Source: Alphaproteobacteria bacterium (GTDB lineage Bacteria; Pseudomonadota; Alphaproteobacteria; Micropepsales; Micropepsaceae). Taken from it: a stretch of 38,287 nucleotides of DNA. Both the position numbers and the translations under genes were made by a program. Of the stretch, positions 17,197-23,481 are shown piece by piece. The DNA is taken from assembly GCA_028292825.1 (NCBI GenBank), contig JAQGLO010000205.1:1-38287 (forward strand), read 5' to 3'. A model generated the notes under the pieces. That model searched no databases and was not told where the DNA came from. It worked only from the letters and a program-made list of their open reading frames with translations. Numbering within the stretch: position 1 is the stretch's first letter; each line of letters opens with the position of its first letter.

Positions 17197-18179
17197 CAGG
17201 TTTTGGCGGCCGATTGCTGGTTCAGCCGCACGGCCTTCAGCTCCGCGAAGTCGCTGTCGGCGTGATAGGACGAGCGAGTCAGCGGCGACGCCGACACCAT
17301 CAAAAATCCCTTGGCGCGGGCGATCGCTTCCAGGGAGGCGAATTCTTCCGGCGACCAGAAGCGGTCCAGACGGGCATGCTTCTTCGTCGGCTGCAGGTAT
17401 TGGCCGATGGTGAGGAAATCCACCCGTGCGGCGCGCAGGTCGTCCATCACCTGCATGATTTCCTCGCGGGTCTCGCCAAGCCCAACCATCAGACCGGACT
17501 TGGTGAAGCCGGTGGGCATCAGTTCCTTGGCCCGCTCCAACAGGCGCAACGAAGCATAGTAGCGGGCGCCGGGCCGGATTTTCAGGTAAAGCCGCGGTAC
17601 GGTTTCCAGATTGTGATTGAAGACTTCCGGTTGCGCCGCCATCAGGATCTCGATGGCGCCGTCCTTGCGGAGGAAGTCGGGGGTCAGCACTTCGACGCTG
17701 GTGCCGGGGCTCGTCGCATGAATGGCATCAATCACCTGGGCGAAATGCGTGGCGCCGCCATCTGCCAGGTCGTCGCGGTCGACCGACGTGATCACCACAT
17801 GCGCCAGCCCCAGCGTCTTTACCCCGCGCGCGACATTGGCGGGTTCTTCGGTGTCCAGCGCCCCAGGCAGACCGGTCTTCACATTGCAGAAGGCGCAGGC
17901 GCGGGTGCAGGTATCGCCCATGATCATCATGGTGGCGTGGCGCTTGGTCCAGCATTCGCCGATATTGGGACAGGCGGCTTCCTCGCAGACCGTGTGCAGC
18001 TTGTTGGCGCGCACGATCTCGCGGGTGACGACATATTCCTTGGACACTGGCGCCTTGACCCGGATCCAGTCCGGTTTGCGCTGGATGTCGTTGTCCGGCC
18101 GATGGGCCTTTTCGGGATGCCTGGGCACCGCCTCACGGGCCGGGATGTCCTTGGAAACTTTGTCGATCACGACGGTCAT
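17196..18179 (-). CDS. lipA: Lipoyl synthase LipA
   Basis: The 327-residue radical SAM enzyme inserts two sulfurs into protein-bound octanoyl groups to form lipoyl cofactors. The auxiliary cluster cysteines are C65, C70 and C76 ([12 protein letters not shown]). The radical SAM cluster is C91, C95 and C98 (CTRACAFC). The C-terminal RSS serine motif near 302-304 binds the auxiliary cluster. ATG 18179 begins [10 protein letters not shown]; an extended frame to 18242 has no support. An IS1595-family element is inserted with its duplicated target 70 bases upstream of this start, so the native promoter may be displaced. ratA follows and is coupled. Confidence 0.97.
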   Translation of the reverse strand: MTVVIDKVSKDIPAREAVPRHPEKAHRPDNDIQRKPDWIRVKAPVSKEYVVTREIVRANKLHTVCEEAACPNIGECWTKRHATMMIMGDTCTRACAFCNVKTGLPGALDTEEPANVARGVKTLGLAHVVITSVDRDDLADGGATHFAQVIDAIHATSPGTSVEVLTPDFLRKDGAIEILMAAQPEVFNHNLETVPRLYLKIRPGARYYASLRLLERAKELMPTGFTKSGLMVGLGETREEIMQVMDDLRAARVDFLTIGQYLQPTKKHARLDRFWSPEEFASLEAIARAKGFLMVSASPLTRSSYHADSDFAELKAVRLNQQSAAKT

Positions 18180-18248
18180 GTCCAAGATATAGCCGCCATC
18201 CCCGCCAAAATCATCACACACGGCGTCACGGCAGCCCTGCAATCTGGG

Positions 18249-18256
18249 AATGATAT
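18249..18256. repeat. Target-site duplication, left copy
   Basis: The octamer AATGATAT immediately precedes the left inverted repeat and is repeated exactly at 21387-21394 after the right one. Joining the flanks across one copy restores an uninterrupted spacer of about 150 bases between lipA and the gene at 21468. Confidence 0.95.
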
Positions 18257-18281
18257 CCCATTGTTATACTTGCCGTACCAA
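18257..18281 (+). repeat. Left terminal inverted repeat (IRL)
   Basis: It matches the reverse complement of 21362-21386 at 24 of 25 positions, differing only at position 16 (G versus C). Read outward toward lipA it contains TATAAC, a possible -10 element. Confidence 0.95.
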
Positions 18282-18285
18282 TGAT

Positions 18286-18645
18286 TCACGGTTTTTTGTA
18301 CGGAACGTCCGGAAGCTTGACCCAGAGAACAGTCGAGGCGCTGAGATATTCCTCCAGCGGATGCTCGCTACAAAATTCTCGAATCCGCTGCTTCTGCTCT
18401 AGCTGGCTTGTAGCGTGGAGATCTTTGGTGGCCCTCCCATTCACGTTGTTCGACGTGTTTAGCCCCGTCCAATATCCCAGTGTCCAATTGAAATAATGGT
18501 CTTCGACCGCGACGTTGCGCCCATATTCCTGAGCGAACTCGGCACATGTGCTAACCCCATAACCCATAGCAATGGCGGTTTGCTCAGCGTGGAGCGGCGC
18601 AGGCAGCGCCAGACAAACAACAATAAACCCAGCGAATACCCGCAT
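18286..18645 (-). CDS. Exported small protein, IS passenger (unknown function)
   Basis: The protein has 119 residues with a signal peptide (MRVFAGFIVVCLALPAPLHAEQ). The mature part has two cysteines (TCAEFAQEYG and REFCSEHPLEEY) around an aromatic core (HYFNWTLGYWTGLN). The pattern is reminiscent of small periplasmic HdeA or Rap1a/Tai-like proteins, but I cannot assign a family. ATG 18645 is preceded by GGGGAGGGG, a very strong ribosome-binding site; a frame extending to 18681 was not chosen. It lies just inside the left end of the IS1595-family element and is transcribed outward, its stop 4 bases from IRL, so its transcript would run on into lipA. Confidence 0.75.
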   Translation of the reverse strand: MRVFAGFIVVCLALPAPLHAEQTAIAMGYGVSTCAEFAQEYGRNVAVEDHYFNWTLGYWTGLNTSNNVNGRATKDLHATSQLEQKQRIREFCSEHPLEEYLSASTVLWVKLPDVPYKKP

Positions 18646-18869
18646 AAACCCCTCCCCAGAAGTCATAGCAGCATAGCCCAATTTCCCTGTGAATCCGACC
18701 TATGCTAGAAGCACCAAGGCCCGCGCCGTCCGGAACGGTCACGGGCCTTAGTTCACCCCGCCAAACAGTGGCGGGAGCTTCGCACCTAGTCTGGGGGCAT
18801 CGGCCAAGATGTTTCTCCCCTCAGTTCTAGGCTCTGGCGCGGGTATGTCTCCCGGCAGCTATGCGACGG
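18646..18869. other. Non-coding spacer in the element with two stem-loops
   Basis: The spacer lies between two leftward passenger genes. It contains a stem-loop at 18716-18749 (AAGGCCCG / CGGGCCTT, with an inner CCGT / ACGG) and another at 18757-18775 (CCCGCC / GGCGGG, 7-base loop). Neither is followed by a strong T-run on the - strand. They could end the P63C transcript or be structural elements of the mobile unit. Confidence 0.5.
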
Positions 18870-19904
18870 CTAGAAACCCTTCCCGGTATCGGTGGTGCCG
18901 TCATAATCGAAAGAAAGCTGCTGGGCTTTCCCCAGAGATTTCAAATCCTGGCGGGGGCGCAGCCTGTCCAGCTTCGACATGAAGTCGGGCCAATTGGTGC
19001 TCAACTGCATCATCGTCAACGTGGCACCAAGGTGCTCAAGAAGCTTCGGGTAGCCCTTGTTACGGGTGAGGTGCTGAAAAAGCTTCGATTTATGCCGCCC
19101 GGTTTCATCCTTCGGCGTCACGCGCTTCAATTCTTCAAGGACGTTGGGGGCGAGGCGCTTGTAAATGATCTCATTCGTCAGCACGCCGAAGTAACGCGGG
19201 CGCTGCACGGTGTCTCGGGGGTATTCCATGCCGCGAAGCCGAAAGATTTCTTCGTAATATTGTGGCGGAAAGGTCGAGATATAGGGCTGCAATTCTTTGG
19301 CGATGAACGCCTCAAGTATCTTGGTCAGCGCATCCTTGGCCCGGACGTTCTGGTATCCGGTGACTTCATCAACAAGGGCAATGATGCCGGTATGGGCCAA
19401 GCCGCGCATCAGAATCTCAGCGCGGGCGGCCACCGGGAACTGGATTTTGGTCAAGTCACCAGCATCGCGGGCCTTAAGCCACACTTCGCAAACCTTCGGA
19501 AGTAAGCTGGCCTCCAGCCCTATGCGGACCGGGCCGCCGCGCGGATCGCGGTAGTTTTTGGGCGTGGACACCAGGGTGCGTAAATCCGCAGAAATGTGGG
19601 GTTTAAGCGACGCGGCGACCAAAAAAGCGGGCAAATCACCGGAGTCGTTTTCGGCCTGTTTGCGCTTCTGCCAGCCGCCCGTTTCGGGTCCAAACGCACT
19701 GGTCACACCGCCTTGCGACAGCACCCGGGTGCCATCAGGGAGCACAGCGCAGGCCAGCACGGTGTTGCCAATTTTCAGCTCCCCAATATGCTCGGCCATA
19801 GGAACATCGCCAGCGGCGGCCCAACGCGCCGTAGCGGCCTTTTTGGCCCGCTCCTTGGTGTTCATCTTCCCCGCTGTATCCATCACTGCCTGCTTCTTAG
19901 TCAT
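18870..19904 (-). CDS. P63C domain-containing protein, IS passenger
   Basis: The 344-residue protein carries a P63C domain in its C-terminal third (about 210-310): IAKELQPYISTFPPQYYEEI, FRLRGMEYPRD, RPRYFGVLTNEIIYKRLAP and VLEELKRVTP. The N-terminus has a basic AKKAATARWAAAG helix as in other P63C proteins. The molecular role of P63C proteins is unknown. ATG 19904 has GAGG with good spacing; ATG 19916 lacks one. It is divergent from the transposase, sharing a spacer of about 95 bases, so both may be expressed from one control region. Its position between the inverted repeats makes it cargo of the element. Confidence 0.85.
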   Translation of the reverse strand: MTKKQAVMDTAGKMNTKERAKKAATARWAAAGDVPMAEHIGELKIGNTVLACAVLPDGTRVLSQGGVTSAFGPETGGWQKRKQAENDSGDLPAFLVAASLKPHISADLRTLVSTPKNYRDPRGGPVRIGLEASLLPKVCEVWLKARDAGDLTKIQFPVAARAEILMRGLAHTGIIALVDEVTGYQNVRAKDALTKILEAFIAKELQPYISTFPPQYYEEIFRLRGMEYPRDTVQRPRYFGVLTNEIIYKRLAPNVLEELKRVTPKDETGRHKSKLFQHLTRNKGYPKLLEHLGATLTMMQLSTNWPDFMSKLDRLRPRQDLKSLGKAQQLSFDYDGTTDTGKGF

Positions 19905-19944
19905 GCTTTGCCTCATATGCTTACCGTTTTAAAGTATTTAGTGC

Positions 19945-19972
19945 TTGTGAATTAATTTGGCAAGCATTATCT
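19945..19972 (+). promoter_or_regulatory. Putative transposase promoter
   Basis: TTGTGA (19945-19950) and TTATCT (19967-19972) are separated by 16 bases, in an AT-rich spacer upstream of the transposase. The transposase ATG at 20000 follows a GAGGA ribosome-binding site at 19988-19992. Confidence 0.45.
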
Positions 19973-19999
19973 TAGGCGGCATAGATCGAGGAATAGCCG

Positions 20000-20926
20000 A
20001 TGTCCAAGTCCGCCCTGAGCCGTCCCTACCTCCACGATGAAAAGGCAGCCTATGCCTTCGTGGAAAGCCAGCTTTGGGCCGATGGCCGCCCCTGTCCTCA
20101 TTGCGGCGTTCTGGACGAGAGCACGGCCCTGAAGGGCAAGAGCACCCGGATTGGCGTGTACAAGTGCCGGGCCTGTCGCAAGCCCTTCACGGTGAAGGTG
20201 GGCACGATCTTCGAGGCCAGCCATATCAAGCTGCACGTCTGGCTACAGGCGATTTTCCTGCTTTCCAGCAGCAAGAAAGGGATCAGCAGCAACCAGCTTG
20301 GCCGCTCGCTGGGGATCACCCTCAAGTCGGCTTGGTTCCTGTCGCACCGCATCCGCGCCGCCATGGCGGACGGCGGTTTGGCCGCGCTTGGTGGAGAAGG
20401 CCAGATCGTGGAAGCGGATGAAACCTACATCGGCCGCCGCAAGGGCCGCGCCGTGAAGCGCGGCGGCGGCTATCACAAGAACGCTGTTGTCAGCCTTGTT
20501 GAGCGTGGGGGCAAGGTCCGCTCGTTCCATGTGGACCGTGCAGACAAGTCCGCTGTGGCGCAGATTGTAATGGGCCATGTAGCCCCGGCCAGCCGCCTCC
20601 ATACCGATGAAAGCCGCCTGTACGCCGGCGCAAATGCCCATGTTGCTACCCACGAAACCGTCAACCACGGCAATCTGGAATATGCCCGTGGTGACGTCAC
20701 CACCAACTCGGTGGAGGGCTTTTTCAGCATCTTCAAGCGCGGCATGAAGGGCATCTACCAGCATTGTCAGGAAAAGCACCTGCACCGCTATCTCAGCGAA
20801 TATGATTTCCGCTATAACAACCGCATCGCGCTTGGCGTAGGCGATGAAGCCCGCGCCGCCATCGCGCTCAAGGGTGTTGTCGGCAAGCGGCTCACCTACA
20901 AAACAGTTGGTGGGGTACATGCCTGA
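20000..20926 (+). CDS. IS1595-family transposase (Zn ribbon, ISXO2-like)
   Basis: The 308-residue protein has an N-terminal zinc ribbon (CPHC at 32-35, CRAC at 56-59), a helix-turn-helix region (ISSNQLGRSLGITLKSAWFLSHRIR) and an ISXO2-like DDE-type catalytic domain. Candidate catalytic residues are D140 (EADETYIGRRKG), D203 (LHTDES) and N236/E239 (TTNSVEGFFS), followed by FKRGMKGIYQH. All motifs appear intact and no frameshift is seen. Inverted repeats, 8-bp target duplication and family motifs agree. Its last codons overlap the start of a small downstream gene by 8 bases. Confidence 0.95.
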   Translation: MSKSALSRPYLHDEKAAYAFVESQLWADGRPCPHCGVLDESTALKGKSTRIGVYKCRACRKPFTVKVGTIFEASHIKLHVWLQAIFLLSSSKKGISSNQLGRSLGITLKSAWFLSHRIRAAMADGGLAALGGEGQIVEADETYIGRRKGRAVKRGGGYHKNAVVSLVERGGKVRSFHVDRADKSAVAQIVMGHVAPASRLHTDESRLYAGANAHVATHETVNHGNLEYARGDVTTNSVEGFFSIFKRGMKGIYQHCQEKHLHRYLSEYDFRYNNRIALGVGDEARAAIALKGVVGKRLTYKTVGGVHA

Positions 20927-21086
20927 AAAGAAAGCCCCGGCTAAAAAGCCGAAGAACTACGCAAAACTATCTCAGAAAGAGAAGTTCATCGCGGCGGCGA
21001 AAGAGTTTAAGGCGGACGAGACAGGAAAGACATTCCTGGGCGCGTTTAAAAAAATTGCCAAGCACACGCCTAAGAAGAAGATTTAG
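20919..21086 (+). CDS. Small Lys-rich protein coupled to the transposase
   Basis: This 55-residue basic protein (MPEKKAPAKKPKNYAKLSQK, ending HTPKKKI) starts at ATG 20919, inside the last codons of the transposase in another frame, after a GGTGGGG ribosome-binding site. A lysine/proline-rich N-terminus precedes a predicted amphipathic helical segment (EKFIAAAKEFKADETGKTF). The 8-base overlap indicates translational coupling to the transposase. A DNA-binding or accessory role in transposition is a guess. It is easily missed because of its size. Confidence 0.65.
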   Translation: MPEKKAPAKKPKNYAKLSQKEKFIAAAKEFKADETGKTFLGAFKKIAKHTPKKKI

Positions 21087-21300
21087 ACGCCAGCGCTTCA
21101 TAGGCGAGAATCAGGGCGTGAAGATTATTCGCCCTGTACCGAAATTCCTCAGCAAGCTCCGTACTCTTGTTCACAACCATGCCCCTGTCTTGCTCCAGAT
21201 GCTGGGCCTTTCCCGTTTCCAGCTGCTCCGCATGGGTCTGCATCCATTCGACATGGTGCTGATAGGCTTCTTTCAGGGCTTGAAGGGCTTTATCGGGCAT
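21070..21300 (-). CDS. Doubtful small ORF near the right end of the element
   Basis: From ATG 21300 this frame encodes 76 residues (MPDKALQALKEAYQHHVEWM...), helical and Gln/Glu/Ala-rich. No ribosome-binding site is visible. The open frame continues upstream through IRR to a TTG at 21450 outside the element, so the start is uncertain. It converges with the Lys-rich ORF and overlaps it by 17 bases. It could be a third cargo gene with a phasin-like helical character, or a chance ORF. Confidence 0.35.
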   Translation of the reverse strand: MPDKALQALKEAYQHHVEWMQTHAEQLETGKAQHLEQDRGMVVNKSTELAEEFRYRANNLHALILAYEALASKSSS

Positions 21301-21361
21301 CTGATAAAATTGATCCGTGAATCTCTCAAATGTTTGCCAATCGACTATTTGCGAGCGGTTC

Positions 21362-21386
21362 TTGGTACGGGAAGTATAACAATGGG
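21362..21386 (-). repeat. Right terminal inverted repeat (IRR)
   Basis: This is the reverse complement of IRL with a single mismatch. Read outward (rightward) it contains TATAAC at 21375-21380. It is followed directly by the second copy of the target duplication. Confidence 0.95.
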
Positions 21387-21394
21387 AATGATAT
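21387..21394. repeat. Target-site duplication, right copy
   Basis: This is an exact copy of AATGATAT (18249-18256), adjoining the GGG end of IRR. Confidence 0.95.
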
Positions 21395-21467
21395 CCTAAA
21401 TTCGCATTTGGTTTGAACCGGAACTCAAGCGGCGCGTTGGCGAAGTTCAACCCATTCGGAGCATGTC

Positions 21468-21857
21468 ATGCCCGCTCGCAGTGCCTCGCCGCCCGTCCGC
21501 TCCCGCCGCCGCCCTGTGCGCGCGGTTGTCCAGGCCGCCGGCCATCCCTCCCAGCCCTCGTTGGCGACCAAATTGTTGGCACTGGCGAACACCCGCACGG
21601 CGCGAACCGCTTTTGTCATGATCGGCACCGCCGGCCTGGCGGCGCTGGCCATCGCAGTGGTCGGGCCCAAGCGGCTGGAAAAGGACGTCATCCGCCCCCT
21701 GCGCGGCGCCATCGAACCCCAGGCCGAAAAGCTTTGGGCGGACGCCAAGCCCCTGCGCGACCAGATTGCCGGCCTGTTCCAGAATGCGAGCCCAACCGGG
21801 CGCAGGAAGCTGGCCCGCAGTTTCCAGAGCTGGATCGGGCATTTTCACGCCACATGA
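21468..21857 (+). CDS. Small single-span membrane protein, unknown
   Basis: The product of 129 residues has a basic, Pro/Arg-rich N-terminus, one hydrophobic segment at about 49-66 (FVMIGTAGLAALAIAVVG) and an amphipathic C-terminal half (PLRGAIEPQAEKLWADAKPL, ending QSWIGHFHAT). ATG 21468 follows GGAG at 8-base spacing. I do not recognise a family. It precedes the acyl-ACP synthetase-like gene by 35 bases on the same strand and may be co-transcribed with it. Before the IS insertion it was divergent from lipA, sharing about 150 bases of spacer. Confidence 0.65.
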   Translation: MPARSASPPVRSRRRPVRAVVQAAGHPSQPSLATKLLALANTRTARTAFVMIGTAGLAALAIAVVGPKRLEKDVIRPLRGAIEPQAEKLWADAKPLRDQIAGLFQNASPTGRRKLARSFQSWIGHFHAT

Positions 21858-21892
21858 GGTAAAGACTCGTCCGAACCATCCGGACTCGAGTC

Positions 21893-23467
21893 ATGTCCAA
21901 CCCATCTGGAATGCCGCGACGTGTACCATTCGACATGGCATCGGCGCGGCGTTCGATTTTCCAGGCGCTGGCAGATGCGCGCGGGGAATATGGCGGCGCC
22001 ACCATCGCCCTGGTGGACGGCGATGATCGCGCCCTCACCTATGACGAGATCATCAGGGCCAGCTTTGCCCTGGGATCGGCACTGAAACCGGGGACGCGCA
22101 GCGGCGAATGTGTGGGAGTAATGTTGCCGACCGGCGCCGCGGCAACTTTGGCATTCTTTGCATTGTCGGCCTTTGGGCGCGTTCCGACCATGCTGAATTT
22201 CACCAGTGGGCTGGCGAGCCTGAAAAGTGCGCTGTGCACGGCTCAGGTGAAGCGTATCGTCACAGCGCGCCGGCTGATCGAGGTGGCGGGCCTGCAGGAT
22301 CTGGTCGCAGGATTGTCCGGCACCGAGATCATCTATCTTGAGGATGTCCGCAAGAAACTGTCCCTGGCCGACAAGCTGACCGCCGTAGCCGGCAAACTGA
22401 TGCCCCGAATGCTGTCCTCGCGGCCCGATCCGTCACGTCTGGCGGTGATCCTGTTCACCTCCGGCACCGAAGGCGAGCCCAAGGGCGTGGCGCTCAGCCA
22501 TCAGAACATATTGGCCAATGTGGCGCAGGTGCGCGCCCATATCGGAATCTATCCCGGCGATGTGATGCTGAATCCCCTGCCCGTCTTTCACTGCTTCGGG
22601 CTGGTGGGGGGTACCATCCTGCCGCTGATGGCGGGCGTGAAGGTCATCGCACACCCTACGCCACTGCAACCGCGGGAGATCGTGCGCCGCATCCGGCGCT
22701 ATGGCGCCACCGTTCTTCTGTCGACAGACACCTTCATCAACCAGTATGCCCGCGCCTCCGAGGCCGGTGATCTGGATACCTTGCGCCTGGCGGTGTGTGG
22801 TGCGGAACGGCTGCGCGACGAGACACGCGCTTTTGTCCGGCGGAAATGCGGCATCTCGCTGCTGGAAGGCTATGGCGTCACGGAAACCTCGCCTGTGATC
22901 TCAGTCAACCAGATCGAGACCAATCGCCCGGGTACGGCGGGACAGTTGCTGGCGGGCATGCAGGCGCGTGTCGAACCGGTGCCCGGCATATCCGGCGCCG
23001 GCGCGCTGTTCGTCAAAGGCCCCAATGTGATGCTGGGCTATATCAAGCCGGATGCACCCGGCAAGATCGTGCCGCCGGAGGATGGCTGGTACAATACCGG
23101 CGATGTGGTGGCGATCGACGATGAAGGCTTTATTGCCATTCGCGGCCGCCTGAAGCGGTTTGCCAAGATCGGTGGCGAGACCGTCTCCCTGGCCGTGGTG
23201 GAAAATATCGCGGCGGCCCTGTGGCCGGAGAACGCCCATGCCGCCGTGGCGGTGCCCGACGGCCGCAAAGGCGAGCAGATCGTGCTGGTCACCGACGCAA
23301 AAGATGCGCGGCGGGTGGATCTGCTCGGCTGGGCACAGAATCATGGGGTGCCTGAATTGTCGGTGCCCCGGCGCGTGCTGGTGATGGAGACGATACCAGC
23401 GCTGGCAACCGGCAAGACGGATTATGTCGCCGTGCAGAAAATGGCAGAAGCCGATCCAGGTCCGTGA
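21893..23467 (+). CDS. Aas-type acyl-ACP/acyl-CoA synthetase (AMP-binding)
   Basis: The 524-residue adenylate-forming enzyme has the P-loop LFTSGTEGEPKG at about 188-198, the A5 block LEGYGVTETSP, the A7 block GWYNTGDVV and the A8 block RGRLKRFAKIGGETVSL. Its sequence closely follows the synthetase half of E. coli Aas (for example LPVFHCFGLVGGTILPL, CGAERLRDETR and GVPELSVPR). Aas couples acyl-ACP synthesis to lysophospholipid reacylation, but the N-terminal acyltransferase domain is absent here, so an external acyltransferase would be needed. The C-terminal catalytic lysine is probably in ALATGKTDYVAV. It converges on the histidine kinase gene, 14 bases away. Confidence 0.85.
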   Translation: MSNPSGMPRRVPFDMASARRSIFQALADARGEYGGATIALVDGDDRALTYDEIIRASFALGSALKPGTRSGECVGVMLPTGAAATLAFFALSAFGRVPTMLNFTSGLASLKSALCTAQVKRIVTARRLIEVAGLQDLVAGLSGTEIIYLEDVRKKLSLADKLTAVAGKLMPRMLSSRPDPSRLAVILFTSGTEGEPKGVALSHQNILANVAQVRAHIGIYPGDVMLNPLPVFHCFGLVGGTILPLMAGVKVIAHPTPLQPREIVRRIRRYGATVLLSTDTFINQYARASEAGDLDTLRLAVCGAERLRDETRAFVRRKCGISLLEGYGVTETSPVISVNQIETNRPGTAGQLLAGMQARVEPVPGISGAGALFVKGPNVMLGYIKPDAPGKIVPPEDGWYNTGDVVAIDDEGFIAIRGRLKRFAKIGGETVSLAVVENIAAALWPENAHAAVAVPDGRKGEQIVLVTDAKDARRVDLLGWAQNHGVPELSVPRRVLVMETIPALATGKTDYVAVQKMAEADPGP

Positions 23468-23481
23468 CGTTCGCGGCGCGC

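Larger units (their letters stand above)
18257..21386 (+). mobile_element. IS1595-family element with passenger genes (3,130 bp)
   Basis: The element is bounded by terminal inverted repeats of 25 bp with one mismatch (18257-18281 and 21362-21386, starting CCCATTGTTATACTT) and flanked by an exact 8-bp direct repeat AATGATAT. That duplication length is the one usual for the IS1595 family. It encodes a Zn-ribbon/ISXO2-like transposase (20000-20926) and, besides it, an exported small protein, a P63C protein, a 55-residue Lys-rich protein and one doubtful ORF. A simple IS of this family needs only about 1 kb, so about 2 kb is cargo. All termini and the transposase motifs are intact, so the copy looks recent and possibly active. 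Confidence 0.93.
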
